Positions 44,036 through 54,440 of a stretch of 64,000 nucleotides of DNA are shown piece after piece (position 1 is the stretch's first letter; each line of letters begins with the position of its first letter). The notes beneath the pieces were generated by a model that saw only the letters and a program-made list of their open reading frames with translations, did no database searches and was not told the DNA's origin. The DNA is from Hyphomicrobium sp. (GTDB taxonomy: Bacteria > Pseudomonadota > Alphaproteobacteria > Rhizobiales > Hyphomicrobiaceae), in NCBI GenBank assembly GCA_016793445.1, contig JAEUME010000002.1, forward strand, positions 374,501 through 438,500, read 5' to 3'. The translations under genes and the position numbers were made by a program.

Positions 44036-46798
44036 TTACAGCGTCCGGGCGATGGTCTCTATCTGGAAGCACTCGATCTGGTCGCCTTCGCGCAGGTCCT
44101 GGTAGTTGGCGAACGACATGCCGCATTCCTGACCCTGCGTGACTTCCTTCACGTCATCCTTGAAACGCTTCAGGATCGACAGTGATCCTTCGTGGATCAC
44201 GACGTTGTCGCGCAGCAGGCGTACCTTGGCGCCACGCTCCACCTTGCCCTGCGTGACCTGGCAGCCTGCCACCTTGCCGACCTTGGAGATGTTGAAGACC
44301 TGCTTGATGGTCGCGTAACCAAGGAAGACCTCCTTCCTGGTCGGAGCCAGCAGACCCGACATCGCCGCCTTCACCTCATCCACCAGATCGTAGATGATGT
44401 TGTAATAACGGATCTCGATGCCTTGCGCGTCAGCGGCGCGCTTGGCCTGCTCATTGGCGCGCACGTTAAAGCCTATGACGACAGCCTTCGAAGCCGACGC
44501 CAGTGCAACATCGGACTCGGTAATGCCACCGACGCCGGTATGGACGATGCGGGCCTCGACCTCGTCGTTGCCGATCTTCTTTAAGGAACCGGCGATGGCT
44601 TCGACAGAACCCTGCACGTCGCCCTTGATGACCAGCGGGAACTCCTTGCGGCCAGCCTCCTTAAGCTGCTGCATCATCTGTTCCAGCGTGCTCTTGCTGC
44701 CGGCGGAGCCCAGCGTCTCACGGCGCTTGTGTACGCGGTAATCGGTGATTTCGCGGGCACGCGCCTCGTTCTCGACGACGGCGAACTGATCGCCGGCTTC
44801 GGGGGCCGAGTCAAAGCCCAGGATCTCGACCGGCACCGATGGACCGGCCTTGACAATGTTCTCACCGTGATCGTCGATCAACGCACGTACGCGTCCCCAG
44901 GCCGAGCCGGCTACGACAATGTCGCCGACCGACAACGTGCCGCGCTGCACCAGCACCGTGCCGACCGGGCCGCGGCCACGCTCGAGCTTCGCTTCGATCA
45001 CGATGCCTTCGGCTGAACGGTTGGGGTTGGCCTTGAGATCGAGAATTTCGGCTTGCAGGTGGATCGCTTCCAGCAGCTTGTCGAGATTGGTCCGCTTCAG
45101 GGCCGACACGGACACTTCCAACGTTTCGCCGCCCATGCTCTCCACCACGATCTCGTACTGAAGCAAGTCGGTACGCACGCGGTTGGGATCGGCCTGAGGC
45201 TTGTCGATCTTGTTGATGGCCACGATGATCGGAACGCCTGCGGCCTTGGCATGGTTCAACGCTTCAACAGTTTGAGGCATGACGCCGTCATCGGCTGCAA
45301 CAACCAGAACGACGATATCGGTGACTTTCGCGCCGCGCGCGCGCATGGCGGTGAAGGCTTCGTGGCCCGGCGTATCGATGAAGGTGATCTTGTCGCCATC
45401 GGCTGTCTGCACCTGATAGGCACCGATGTGCTGGGTGATGCCGCCGGCTTCGCCCGACACCACGTTGGTGGAGCGGATGGCGTCGAGCAGCGAGGTTTTG
45501 CCGTGGTCGACGTGGCCCATGATGGTGACGACCGGCGCGCGCGGCTCCAGGTGATCATCCACGTCCTTGTCGCCTACGAAACCGATTTCGACGTCGGCTT
45601 CCGAAACGCGTTTGGCGGTGTGACCGAACTCTTGCACGATAAGCTCGGCGGTATCGGCATCGATCACGTCGGTGATCTTATGCATCGCGCCTTGCTTCAT
45701 CAGATACTTGATGATGTCGACGGCACGTTCCGTCATGCGGTTCGACAGCTCCTGAATCGTGATGGCTTCAGGAATCGTCACCTCGCGGGCGATCTTTTCG
45801 CGCGTCTGCGGAAGCCCCATCGCCTTGGCCTTTTCCTTCTCGCGCTTGCGCTTCAAGGAGGCCAGAGAACGCTGCTGCGCTTCCCGGTCGAAGTTGGTGA
45901 TCGTTATCTTGGTGCGCGCGCTGCGGTCATCGCCGAGCTTGACGGCCGGGCGCGGAACCTTGACCCCCGCCCCGCGCTTGGCCAGCGTTTCCTCTTCGTC
46001 GAGCATCTGCTTGGCAGCGGGAGCAGTTCGCTGGGGACGTTTTGGCGCGTCGGCATCCGCGGCCGCAGGCGACGCAGCGCGACGCTGTGTCGGCAATTCG
46101 ATCTCGCGGGGGCGTCCGCTCTCGCGCGGCATGAACGCAGGATTTTGCGGGCGGGCACCAGCCGGGCGGCCGCCTTCACGCGCGGGCCGGCCGGCATCGC
46201 GCGGTTCACGCTGCTGAGCGGGAGCACTTTCGCGCGCTGTAGGCTGGGAAATCGTGGGCGGCGGCGCGGCGGCCGGCTGTCCGGACGTTCCTTCAGCCGG
46301 CGCGGGAGCGGATGCTTCGGCTTCCGGCTGAGGAGACTGAGCGGCCTCTTCAAGAACAGACGGGGGAGCGGCGGCTGATTCAGGCTCAGGTGCACGCACA
46401 GGCTCGAAGCGGACCGGGGACATCTCCGGCGCGCGGGCACTGTCGCCTGCACGGGCGGCCGCCAGGGCTTCGTCGCGCGCCTTGCGCTCGGCGTCCGAAA
46501 GGATTCGCTGCGCAGGGCGCGCGCGCTGCACTTCTGCGGAAGGCGTTATGTCCGGCGACCGGGGGGCCTGCGGACGCGGCCGCTCAACGACCGGTGCGGT
46601 GACAGCCGGGGCCTCTACATGCTCAGCGCCGGGCGGTCCCAGCTTTCGCGTCTTCTTCTTCTCGACGACGACGCTTTTCGATCGGCCATGGCTGAAGTTC
46701 TGACGCACATGGCCCGATTCGACCGTCTTTTGCAGGGTCAGAGGCTTACGGGCCCCCGTCCGCACGGTCTTCTCGGTCTGGTCTTTTTGTTCGCTCAT
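44036..46798 (-). CDS. infB: Translation initiation factor IF-2
   Basis: 920 residues. GTPase that brings fMet-tRNA to the 30S subunit. N-terminal IF2-associated region ([22 protein letters not shown]), a long Pro/Ala/Arg/Glu-rich linker (about 60-260), IF2_N ([31 protein letters not shown]), G domain with [22 protein letters not shown] and NKIDKP, then domains II-IV ending [10 protein letters not shown]. Part of the rimP-nusA-ylxR-infB operon. Confidence 0.97.
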   Translation of the reverse strand: MSEQKDQTEKTVRTGARKPLTLQKTVESGHVRQNFSHGRSKSVVVEKKKTRKLGPPGAEHVEAPAVTAPVVERPRPQAPRSPDITPSAEVQRARPAQRILSDAERKARDEALAAARAGDSARAPEMSPVRFEPVRAPEPESAAAPPSVLEEAAQSPQPEAEASAPAPAEGTSGQPAAAPPPTISQPTARESAPAQQREPRDAGRPAREGGRPAGARPQNPAFMPRESGRPREIELPTQRRAASPAAADADAPKRPQRTAPAAKQMLDEEETLAKRGAGVKVPRPAVKLGDDRSARTKITITNFDREAQQRSLASLKRKREKEKAKAMGLPQTREKIAREVTIPEAITIQELSNRMTERAVDIIKYLMKQGAMHKITDVIDADTAELIVQEFGHTAKRVSEADVEIGFVGDKDVDDHLEPRAPVVTIMGHVDHGKTSLLDAIRSTNVVSGEAGGITQHIGAYQVQTADGDKITFIDTPGHEAFTAMRARGAKVTDIVVLVVAADDGVMPQTVEALNHAKAAGVPIIVAINKIDKPQADPNRVRTDLLQYEIVVESMGGETLEVSVSALKRTNLDKLLEAIHLQAEILDLKANPNRSAEGIVIEAKLERGRGPVGTVLVQRGTLSVGDIVVAGSAWGRVRALIDDHGENIVKAGPSVPVEILGFDSAPEAGDQFAVVENEARAREITDYRVHKRRETLGSAGSKSTLEQMMQQLKEAGRKEFPLVIKGDVQGSVEAIAGSLKKIGNDEVEARIVHTGVGGITESDVALASASKAVVIGFNVRANEQAKRAADAQGIEIRYYNIIYDLVDEVKAAMSGLLAPTRKEVFLGYATIKQVFNISKVGKVAGCQVTQGKVERGAKVRLLRDNVVIHEGSLSILKRFKDDVKEVTQGQECGMSFANYQDLREGDQIECFQIETIARTL

Positions 46799-46810
46799 GC
46801 GTTTGTCCGT

Positions 46811-47497
46811 TCAGCCTTCAGTTCGAGGTTCAGCAGTGGGGACTGGCAATTCGGGAACGGCCGAGGAGGTCCGGTAGCGCACAAGACGCCCCGCCTCCCT
46901 CAGAAACCGCTCCGTCAGTCCTCCGGATATGAGGGCAGCATGTACCACACTTGGCCTGCCCATGGCCAAGCCGATTTCATTTACGGTCAGCGCTGTGACG
47001 ATGGGCGCGTCCTGCCCCCGATCTTTTTGTATTGCCCGAAATTTACGATCGAGCTTGTGACAGCCATCGGCGGCCGCATCGGCCCCATGGATCAGGGCCG
47101 CCACAGAGCCCTTATCTAGGGCGCTATCGACCTGCTGGAAGCCGGTCGAAACGAGCCCAGCCTTGTTGGCGAGCGCCAGCGTATCGCCCGCGCGGCGCAC
47201 AAGAAGGGTCTCAATCCGGATGGCAAGATCCGCCGGGGCCACTGCAGTTGCCCGTAGGCCGCGAGAGAAAGCTTTTGTTTTTACAGCCTTTTCTACAATT
47301 TCGCGGTTACCCGTCAGCCATACGCCGCGCCCAGGCAAGCGGCGGTCCAGATCGGGCACAACAGTCCCATCAGGGGCTGCGACGAAGCGGATAAGCTCCT
47401 CGGGCTCCCTGTGCTCGCGGGTCAGCGCGCACGTGCGCTCGGAGCCCGTTTCCGGGCTCTCCTCGCCGTGTTTCGTGTGCGCCTGCTTTCTTGCCAC
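46811..47497 (-). CDS. YlxR-type RNA-binding protein with L7Ae-like domain
   Basis: About 228 residues from a GTG at 47497. The YlxR/DUF448 domain (SERTCALTREHREPEELIRFVAAPDG, LDRRLPGRGVWLTGNREIVEKA) is followed by an L7Ae-like segment (LALANKAGLVSTGFQQVDSALDKGSVAALIHGADAA). The two are separate small genes in many Gram-positive bacteria and fused in alphaproteobacteria. Probably a regulator or ribosome-linked RNA binder. The frame is open to 47572, which would overlap nusA by 44 bases; the start is uncertain. Confidence 0.87.
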   Translation of the reverse strand: MARKQAHTKHGEESPETGSERTCALTREHREPEELIRFVAAPDGTVVPDLDRRLPGRGVWLTGNREIVEKAVKTKAFSRGLRATAVAPADLAIRIETLLVRRAGDTLALANKAGLVSTGFQQVDSALDKGSVAALIHGADAAADGCHKLDRKFRAIQKDRGQDAPIVTALTVNEIGLAMGRPSVVHAALISGGLTERFLREAGRLVRYRTSSAVPELPVPTAEPRTEG

Positions 47498-47528
47498 GTC
47501 GCCTCGTTCGCCTGGGGTTTCATGGGGA

Positions 47529-49172
47529 TCAGGCCTGAGAGGCGGGCTCGTCGCCCGCGTTCCCGGCTTCATCCGCCTCTTCCTCGCCTTCCGCAGCCGC
47601 AGGAGCCTCGGGCTCGATCCACCCCAGCAGGACGCGCGCAGACAAGATCATGTCCTCGGCATCCTTGCGGGACAGCTCGAAACCATCGAGATAACCCTTG
47701 TGACGCACCGGCTCGGCGTCCTTTTCCTTCTTGCGCTCAGTCCAGCCTACCAGCTCGTCCGTGGCGCAATCTGCGAAATCTTCCACTGTCTTGATGCCAT
47801 TCTCGCCAAGCGCAACCATCATCGCGGTGGTCATGCCCTGGATTTCGGTCATGTCGTCGGCAACGCCTAATTCGCGGCGCTTGGCGTCGCGCTCGGCTTC
47901 CTGCTGCTCAAGATATTCACGCGCGCGGTTCTGAATTTCCTGCGCGGTGTTCTCGTCGAAGCCTTCGATATGGGAAATCTCCGACAGATCGACAAATGCG
48001 ACTTCCTCTATCGTGGCAAAGCCTTCCGTGACGAGGAGCTGCGCGATGACCTCGTCCACGTCCAGGCTCTCCATGAGAAGCTGCGTGCGCTCGGCGAATT
48101 CCTTTTGGCGGCGCTCGCTCTCTTCCTGCTCAGTCAGAATATCGATGTCCCAGCCTGTGAGCTGCGAGGCGAGCCGCACGTTCTGGCCGCGCCTGCCGAT
48201 GGCGAGCGACAACTGTGCCTCGGGCACCACGACTTCGATGCGGTTTGAATCTTCATCCAGCACGACCTTGGTGACCTCGGCGGGCGCAAGCGCATTGACG
48301 ATGAAACTCGCCGCATCCGGATTCCATTGGATGATGTCGACCTTCTCGCCCTGCAACTCGTTGACAACCGCCTGCACGCGTGCACCGCGCATACCGACGC
48401 ACGCACCGACCGGATCGATAGAGCTATCCTTGGAGATGACGGCAATCTTGGCACGGCTGCCGGGATCGCGCGCGACCGACTTGATCTCGACAACGCCATC
48501 GTAGATCTCGGGCACTTCCTGCGCGAACAGCTTGGCCATGAACTCCGAGCGCGCACGCGTCAGGAAGATCTGCGGTCCGCGCTGTTCGCGGCGAACGTCA
48601 TAGATGTAAGCGCGGATGCGGTCTCCCAGGCGCACATTCTCGCGCGGGATCATCTCGTCGCGGCGGATAATGCCTTCCGCGCGGCCCAGATCGACGATGA
48701 CGTTGCCGTACTCGACACGCTTGACGGTGCCGTTGGCGATCTCGCCGACGCGGTCCTTGTATTCGGAGAACTGACGGTCACGCTCGGCCTCGCGTACCTT
48801 CTGCACGATGACCTGCTTGGCGTTCTGGGCGGCGACGCGGCCGAACTCCAGCGGCGGCAGGGTTTCTGCGATCAGATCGCCGATCTGCGCCTGGGGATTG
48901 CGCTTTTTCGCATCCTCAAGATTGATCTGCGTGGCGTCATTCTCGACCGCCTCCACGACGGCCAGCACGCGGGTGAGACGCGCCTCACCTGTCTTGGGAT
49001 CGATCTCGCAGCGGATATCGTTTTCCGCGCCGTAGCGGGACTTCGCAGCCTTCTGGATGGCGTCTTCCATCGCCTCGATGACGATCTTCTTGTCGATCGT
49101 CTTCTCACGGGCGACGGCGTCCGCGATCTGCAACAGCTCGAGCCGGTTGGCGGAAATGCCTGCCATGGCCAT
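47529..49172 (-). CDS. nusA: Transcription termination/antitermination factor NusA
   Basis: 547 residues. RNA polymerase-binding N-domain ([40 protein letters not shown]), S1 domain (VNGTV-type segment [21 protein letters not shown]), KH1 and KH2 ([44 protein letters not shown]) and C-terminal helix-hairpin-helix repeats ending in an acidic Glu/Ala tail. GGAGG before the ATG overlaps the rimP stop region; 4 bp separate the genes. Confidence 0.97.
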   Translation of the reverse strand: MAMAGISANRLELLQIADAVAREKTIDKKIVIEAMEDAIQKAAKSRYGAENDIRCEIDPKTGEARLTRVLAVVEAVENDATQINLEDAKKRNPQAQIGDLIAETLPPLEFGRVAAQNAKQVIVQKVREAERDRQFSEYKDRVGEIANGTVKRVEYGNVIVDLGRAEGIIRRDEMIPRENVRLGDRIRAYIYDVRREQRGPQIFLTRARSEFMAKLFAQEVPEIYDGVVEIKSVARDPGSRAKIAVISKDSSIDPVGACVGMRGARVQAVVNELQGEKVDIIQWNPDAASFIVNALAPAEVTKVVLDEDSNRIEVVVPEAQLSLAIGRRGQNVRLASQLTGWDIDILTEQEESERRQKEFAERTQLLMESLDVDEVIAQLLVTEGFATIEEVAFVDLSEISHIEGFDENTAQEIQNRAREYLEQQEAERDAKRRELGVADDMTEIQGMTTAMMVALGENGIKTVEDFADCATDELVGWTERKKEKDAEPVRHKGYLDGFELSRKDAEDMILSARVLLGWIEPEAPAAAEGEEEADEAGNAGDEPASQA

Positions 49173-49176
49173 GGGT

Positions 49177-49812
49177 CTAGTCCTCCACGTCGTCGTTCAA
49201 CTCGTCTTCGTCCATTTCCGTGCCGTCGCCGGGGCGTTGAGCGTGCTGCTTCTTGGCGCGCGACAGCGCTTCACGGATCAATTCGTCGGTCAGCACCAGC
49301 TTGGCGTCCGCCACGAGGTGGACGGGCAGACCCAAGTGCTGCAAGCCAAGCTCACCCAGGTCGGCGGCAATGCGCACCTCGCCGTCCTCGAAACCTTCCA
49401 GCGTTCCCTTGAAGCGCTTGCGACCGTCGACCGCTTCCTTGAGCTCTATCTTGACCACATGCCCCGACCAGTCCTCGAAATCCGAAGGCCGCACGAGCGG
49501 CCGGTCAATGCCGGGCGAGGAAATCTCAAGGCGATAAGCACCGGGCAGCGGATCGGCGACATCCAGAACCGGAGACAGCGCTTTCGAAATCGTTTCGCAA
49601 TCGTCTATGGTGATGGTGCCGTCTGGCCGCTCGGCCATGATCTGCAAAATGCGATCCTCGCGTCCACCACCGACCGAAACACGCACGAGGCGGAAACCCA
49701 GATCCTCGATCACAGGTTCGGCAATTGCGGCAATCTCGGCCGCAAGTCCCGTTTCGCGCGCAAAGCGCTCGGCGGATACGGTTGCGGTTGGCGATGCGGT
49801 CTCGCTGCTCAT
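49177..49812 (-). CDS. rimP: Ribosome maturation factor RimP
   Basis: 211 residues. 30S assembly factor. [83 protein letters not shown] and the C-terminal SH3-like part are all typical. An acidic C-terminal tail ([13 protein letters not shown]) extends it. First gene of the nusA-infB operon. Confidence 0.95.
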   Translation of the reverse strand: MSSETASPTATVSAERFARETGLAAEIAAIAEPVIEDLGFRLVRVSVGGGREDRILQIMAERPDGTITIDDCETISKALSPVLDVADPLPGAYRLEISSPGIDRPLVRPSDFEDWSGHVVKIELKEAVDGRKRFKGTLEGFEDGEVRIAADLGELGLQHLGLPVHLVADAKLVLTDELIREALSRAKKQHAQRPGDGTEMDEDELNDDVED

Positions 49813-49965
49813 TCGCTCGTTGATTCGTACTGGACCTGAAACCTAAAGACCTTTTGGAGCGGGCCCCGAAGGTCCACTCTAGAAATCTTCAGTTTGTTAT
49901 TGGATTGGCGCGTACATAAGCGAAATGGCGCCTATTTGCAAGCGGCGGCTTGGTTTGCGGTGCGA

Positions 49966-50775
49966 TCAGATCCGCAAATAACGGAAATAATAGCGCACCC
50001 TGCCTTCGCGCGCGGCTTTTTGCTCGTAACGCGTCTGCGGCCAGTCAGGCGGGCGCACGCGCCAATCGGAGGGACTTTGTGCCTGCCAGGCGAAATCCGG
50101 TTGAGCCCGGAAAGCTTGCAGCATTGTGCGGGCGTAGTCCCCAATGTCAGTGCCAACGCGCAGTTCGGCGCCGGACTTCATGACCCGGGCGAGTAATTTT
50201 AATGTCGCAGGGTTAACGAGGCGGCGCTTCCTGTGCTTGCGCTTTGGCCAGGGGTCGGGAAAGAGGATGAAGCCACGACTGACCGAGGCTGGCGGCAGCC
50301 AGCGCAGCAGGTCGCGTGCATCACCCATGTGCAAGCGAATATTTTCAAGCCTGTCTTGCTCGATCGCGCTTAGCACTTTGACGACGCCATCCTCGAACGG
50401 CTCACAGCCGATCAGCGTAACATGAGGATTGTGCGCGGCCTGCCAGACAAGATGCTCGCCACCGCCAAATCCTATCTCCAGCCACACTTTACTTGCGCCT
50501 TCCGACTCCCCTGCGGGGAGCCGGCCGGAAGGCGCAGTGGACGGCGGCCGGCGCGACGAAGGAGTGTCGCCGGACACATCCGCAGGAGCGCCTTCCGATT
50601 CGCGTTCCGCGAGCCGGCCGGAAGGCGCAGTGGGGAGCTGGCCGGATAGTGCGGTAAGATCAACTGCCACGCGCGGCAGGAGATCGCGCTTCAGGGCTTC
50701 CTGGCGGGGCGAGCCCTTACGGCCGCGCCGGCGTCCATAGGAGCGTAGGTCCCTGTCATCGTCTGGACTGGTCAC
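49966..50775 (-). CDS. trmB: tRNA (guanine-N7)-methyltransferase with in-frame repeat insertion
   Basis: 269 residues from the GTG at 50775. SAM-dependent m7G46 methylation of tRNA. N-terminal RSYGRRRGRKGSPRQEAL, SAM-binding VWLEIGFGGGEHL (about 97-109), IGCEPFEDGVVKVL, LFPDPWPKRKHRKRRLV and TRYEQKAAREGR are intact. Residues about 46-94 are an insertion with two copies of a TAPSGRL...ESEGA peptide encoded by DNA palindromes (listed separately). The frame runs back to 51153, but that part overlaps metK and is not coding. Confidence 0.92.
   Translation of the reverse strand: MTSPDDDRDLRSYGRRRGRKGSPRQEALKRDLLPRVAVDLTALSGQLPTAPSGRLAERESEGAPADVSGDTPSSRRPPSTAPSGRLPAGESEGASKVWLEIGFGGGEHLVWQAAHNPHVTLIGCEPFEDGVVKVLSAIEQDRLENIRLHMGDARDLLRWLPPASVSRGFILFPDPWPKRKHRKRRLVNPATLKLLARVMKSGAELRVGTDIGDYARTMLQAFRAQPDFAWQAQSPSDWRVRPPDWPQTRYEQKAAREGRVRYYFRYLRI
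50495..50633. repeat. Two in-frame palindromic repeats inside trmB
   Basis: Copies at 50495-50540 and 50588-50633 (46 bases each, offset 93 bases, which is 31 codons). Both have perfect outer arms GCGCCTTCCG / CGGAAGGCGC, the shared segment GAGCCGGCCGGAAGGCGCAG, and a variable central stem. A third weaker hairpin (CGAC/GTCG plus CCGG arms) lies between them. They encode TAPSGRLAERESEGA and TAPSGRLPAGESEGA in trmB. Confidence 0.88.
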
Positions 50776-50860
50776 GTGCCTGCGCCTCTTGTCGAACGAC
50801 AACGGCCGCTTTCGAGCGACCGTTTGCAGAATCAAAATGCGAGTCGAAGAAAGCCGCCTG

Positions 50861-52069
50861 TTACGCGACGGCCTTCTTGATCGTATCGGCCAGATCCGTC
50901 TTCTCCCAGGAGAAACCACCCTCGTTGTCAGGCTTGCGGCCGAAGTGGCCGTAGGCCGATGTGCGCGCGTAGATTGGCTTGTTGAGGTCGAGGTGGTGGC
51001 GGATACCGCGCGGCGTGAGGTCCATGGACTTGGCCAGCGCGATCTCAATCGCTGCCTCGTCAACCTGGCCCGTGCCGTGGGTGTCGACGTAAATCGACAA
51101 CGGTTTGGCCACGCCAATGGCGTAGGAGAGCTGAATAGTGCAACGATCTGCAACGCCCGCCGCTACGACATTTTTTGCCAGATAGCGTGCGGCGTAAGCG
51201 GCCGAGCGGTCCACTTTCGTGGGGTCTTTGCCAGAGAATGCACCTCCGCCATGGGGCGCTGCGCCACCGTAGGTATCGACGATGATCTTGCGTCCCGTCA
51301 GGCCGCAATCGCCATCGGGGCCGCCGATGAAGAACTTACCTGTAGGATTGATGTGCCAAATGGTGTCCTTGGAGATCCAGCCTTCGGGCAGCGCCCTGCG
51401 CACGTAGGGCTCGACGATTTCGGCGACTTGCCGGGAGGTCAGATCCTCAACGATATGCTGGTGCGAGACGACGATGGCCGCGACGCCCACCGGCTTGCCA
51501 TTCTCATAGCGCACGGTGATCTGGCTTTTGGAATCGGGGCCGAGCTTTGCGGCATCGCCCTGCCTAGTTTTGCGTGCGATGGCGAGATCCTGAAGGACCT
51601 TGTGGCTGTAGTAGATCGGCGCCGGCATGAGGTCGGGGGTCTCGTTGCAGGCATAGCCAAACATGATGCCTTGGTCGCCCGCGCCCTCTTCCTGGTTGCT
51701 CGGCTGCTTGGCATCGACGCCGGCCGCAATGTCGGCCGACTGACCGTGCAACAGCACCTCGATATTCGTGTTCGCCCAGTGAAAGCCGCTCTGCTCGTAA
51801 CCGATATCCTTGATCGCCTTGCGGGTCAGATCCTCAATCGCCGCGACCGTGACGCCGCGTGGACCGCGATATTCACCCGCGATGATCACGCGGTTCGTGG
51901 TCGCCATGGTCTCGCAAGCGGCGCGGATGATCCACGGATCGAGACCTTCCTTCGCGCCTTCCCGATAGAACGCATCGACGACCTCGTCGGAGATCCGGTC
52001 GCACACCTTGTCGGGGTGACCTTCCGAAACCGACTCGCTCGTAAAGAGATATGACTTACGTGCCACCAT
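50861..52069 (-). CDS. metK: S-adenosylmethionine synthetase
   Basis: 402 residues from [34 protein letters not shown]. Makes SAM from methionine and ATP. Later signatures [29 protein letters not shown] (with the alphaproteobacterial longer form), [21 protein letters not shown] and [23 protein letters not shown] are present. The ATG at 52069 is the family start. Between praR and trmB, a conserved Rhizobiales order; the SAM it produces is the substrate of trmB. No SAM riboswitch recognised in the 209-bp leader. Confidence 0.97.
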   Translation of the reverse strand: MVARKSYLFTSESVSEGHPDKVCDRISDEVVDAFYREGAKEGLDPWIIRAACETMATTNRVIIAGEYRGPRGVTVAAIEDLTRKAIKDIGYEQSGFHWANTNIEVLLHGQSADIAAGVDAKQPSNQEEGAGDQGIMFGYACNETPDLMPAPIYYSHKVLQDLAIARKTRQGDAAKLGPDSKSQITVRYENGKPVGVAAIVVSHQHIVEDLTSRQVAEIVEPYVRRALPEGWISKDTIWHINPTGKFFIGGPDGDCGLTGRKIIVDTYGGAAPHGGGAFSGKDPTKVDRSAAYAARYLAKNVVAAGVADRCTIQLSYAIGVAKPLSIYVDTHGTGQVDEAAIEIALAKSMDLTPRGIRHHLDLNKPIYARTSAYGHFGRKPDNEGGFSWEKTDLADTIKKAVA

Positions 52070-52278
52070 GGCCCCCGTATCTTTTGGTACGTTGAAGACG
52101 CGAACCGTCAGACGATTTCGCTGAAAAAAGGCGTTGAGATATACGCACAACCGGTGTGGCCCGGCAGGCGAATTTGCGGGGGTTGTTGCAGCCTTTGCCG
52201 CCAGGGTCAAGCGCACGGGGAGCCGCAACCCCAGCAAAATCCGCTTCCCGACCCAGTCACACTAAGCTGGGCTGTCGG

Positions 52279-52728
52279 TCAGCTCTCCTCGCCTGCCAGG
52301 GCTTTGACAAGATCGCAGATGGCCTTGCGGACTTTGGGATCGGAGATGCGTGAAAAAGCCTTGTTCAATTCAAGCCCTTCCCGGGTGCCGAGGAAGTCGA
52401 CGACATAGGTATCGCTTGGCCGTTCCGCGAAGCCATGGGCGGGTGAGCCGGACGCTCCGGAGGGGGCCTCGTCGTAGAAGAACTGGACGGGCACACCCAA
52501 TACCTTGGCCAACTCGAACAGCCGGCTGGCGCCGATGCGGTTGACGCCTTTTTCATACTTTTGAACTTGTTGGAAGGTAAGGCCCAACTGTTCGCCAAGC
52601 TTCTCCTGACTCATGCCCAAGAGCATACGGCGCATGCGAACGCGCCCGCCGACGTGAACGTCCATGGGATTGGCCCGCCGGGAATTGCGTTCCGGCTCGT
52701 CAATGTCGTCCAACGCGTCTTCAACCAT
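52279..52728 (-). CDS. praR: XRE-family regulator, PraR/PhrR-like
   Basis: 149 residues. HTH_XRE domain (about 25-80): GGRVRMRRMLLGMSQEKLGEQLGLTFQQVQKYEKGVNRIGASRLFELAKVL. The C-terminal helix ends SRISDPKVRKAICDLVKALAGEES. Position beside lnt and metK and the protein layout match the rhizobial PraR/PhrR family, which in Rhizobium represses biofilm and quorum-sensing genes. The same role here is inferred by homology only. Confidence 0.86.
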   Translation of the reverse strand: MVEDALDDIDEPERNSRRANPMDVHVGGRVRMRRMLLGMSQEKLGEQLGLTFQQVQKYEKGVNRIGASRLFELAKVLGVPVQFFYDEAPSGASGSPAHGFAERPSDTYVVDFLGTREGLELNKAFSRISDPKVRKAICDLVKALAGEES

Positions 52729-52841
52729 ACCAGCCTTGGCCTCTGATCAGTGCAGCAGATGCAATTGGTAGGTGCAGGGCACCAGTTCGTCAATCGCAGG
52801 TCATATCGACAACGGGAACATTGTCCGTCCTTGCCCGCGCT

Positions 52842-54440
52842 TTACCCCTGCCTGAACCGATACATCAATAGCAATATAAGCGCCATAGCGAGGAGGATGC
52901 CACCCCGGAAGGCGCCGTAGGGGGTCGGCCCCAGCGCTTCTGGCAGGGGAGCATCGACCACGGCTTTCTGGTTCAGTCCGGCCAAACCCCGCAGCCGGCC
53001 TAGCGGATCGATAACGGCAGAAATCCCGTTGTTGGCCGCCCGGACGATGGGTAGGCCTTCCTCGACGGCGCGCACGCGGGTCTGGTAAAAATGCTGACGT
53101 GGACCTGAGGTGTCACCAAACCAGCCATCGTTGGTCACGTTGATGAGCGCCTGGGGCCGGTTGCCATCGTCGATCACCGCACCTGGGAACAGGACCTCAT
53201 AGCAGATCAGGCCGCCCACAGGTGGCAGGCCGGGAATGTTGATCACCTTGCGCGGGAGCCAACCGGTATCGAACGAGCCGAGCCCGCGCGTCAGTTTCGA
53301 AAGACCCAAAGCTGTCAACACGGGCTCGAATGGCAAATACTCGCCGAACGGCACCAGATGAATCTTGTCATACGTCGCAATGAGCCGGCCTTCATCGTTG
53401 AAGGCCATGATGGAGTTGTAACCCTTCTGGCGGCCATCGGAGACCTCGCGGCGCAGCGCGCCCGAAATCAACGTCGCGCCTGCAGGCAGCATCTGCCCGA
53501 TGGCCTGAAGCGCTTCAGGGTGCTCCAGGGGCAGGAACGGCATTGCAGCTTCGGGCCAGATGACGTGCGTGACGCCCTTCAGGTCATCGGGCCGGCCGGC
53601 CGCATCCCTCCCCGACATCTCCAAGTGCAGCGCGAAAATTTCGCGCTGCTTGTCGGGCTGCCATTTCTCGCGCTGGGGAACGCTGGGCTGCACGATGCGT
53701 AATTGCACGCCGGGAACGTCCCGAACGGGATGAGCGCCAAGACGCCACGCGCCATAGGCATAGAGCACCAGAAGCGGCACGAGGGCGACCGCCGCGGCGG
53801 TCATGCGCAATCTTGCTGACGTCCGCTCCGAATCGGACAGCAGCACGAGAGGCAAAGTGAAAATCAGCACAGCGGGAATGCTCAACGCATAGACGCCGAA
53901 CAAGGCGGCGCTTTGCATGAGCTCCAGCGGATAGGTGAGTGCGTATCCGAGCACATTCCACGGCAGGCCCGTCAGAATGTGCCCGCGCAGCCATTCAACC
54001 ACCGCCATGACGGCCGCGAGCAGGACGACCCGCCTCCAATCCGCAGACCAGAAACGCTTGCATAACGCGCTCGCCCCAGCCCAAAACAGCGCGATCCCCG
54101 CAGGCAGCATGGTGACGGCGAACGGCAAGAGCCAGGCAAACTTCTCAGCTTCGACCAGAAAAGCTTCGCCGATCCAGAACAGGTTGAAGAGAAAATAGCC
54201 AAAGCCGTACCACCAACCCGCGATCGCAGCATCGCGCGGATCACGCGCTCCGTCGATCAACCACACGAGTACGGGCAACGTAAGAAACAGGACCGGGAAG
54301 GCATGAAACGGCGCGAACGCAAACACGCATAGCGAGCCCGATGCAAAGGCAAGCACCGCCCGGCGCCACCCTGAAAGCGCGCGTACTTTATCGCGCAGGC
54401 GTTGAAGAACGGGGGCGTCCGCCCCGGCGTAAGCGCTCAT
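52842..54440 (-). CDS. lnt: Apolipoprotein N-acyltransferase
   Basis: 532 residues. Inner membrane enzyme adding the third acyl chain to lipoproteins. About eight hydrophobic segments in the first 235 residues, then a nitrilase-like periplasmic domain with the catalytic triad Glu297 (WPEAAMP), Lys359 (YDKIHLVPFGEYLPF) and Cys413 (GGLICYEVLFPG), plus a final membrane helix. Its start overlaps the corC-like stop by 4 bases. Confidence 0.96.
   Translation of the reverse strand: MSAYAGADAPVLQRLRDKVRALSGWRRAVLAFASGSLCVFAFAPFHAFPVLFLTLPVLVWLIDGARDPRDAAIAGWWYGFGYFLFNLFWIGEAFLVEAEKFAWLLPFAVTMLPAGIALFWAGASALCKRFWSADWRRVVLLAAVMAVVEWLRGHILTGLPWNVLGYALTYPLELMQSAALFGVYALSIPAVLIFTLPLVLLSDSERTSARLRMTAAAVALVPLLVLYAYGAWRLGAHPVRDVPGVQLRIVQPSVPQREKWQPDKQREIFALHLEMSGRDAAGRPDDLKGVTHVIWPEAAMPFLPLEHPEALQAIGQMLPAGATLISGALRREVSDGRQKGYNSIMAFNDEGRLIATYDKIHLVPFGEYLPFEPVLTALGLSKLTRGLGSFDTGWLPRKVINIPGLPPVGGLICYEVLFPGAVIDDGNRPQALINVTNDGWFGDTSGPRQHFYQTRVRAVEEGLPIVRAANNGISAVIDPLGRLRGLAGLNQKAVVDAPLPEALGPTPYGAFRGGILLAMALILLLMYRFRQG

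Noticed and set aside
45053..46378. 441-codon plus-strand frame opposite infB
   Set aside because: Antisense to the IF-2 G domain; no ribosome site and no domain.
48327..49412. Plus-strand frame opposite nusA/rimP
   Set aside because: Antisense of two certain genes; composition artefact.
50776..51153. Upstream extension of the trmB frame
   Set aside because: It runs into metK antisense and lacks similarity; the GTG at 50775 gives a normal TrmB N-terminus.
50789..52054. Plus-strand frame opposite metK
   Set aside because: Antisense of an unmistakable SAM synthetase.
52070..52278. SAM riboswitch in the metK leader
   Set aside because: I looked for SAM-II and SAM/SAH cores and saw no matching conserved stem or pseudoknot; only a weak CCGG hairpin and a T-run are present.
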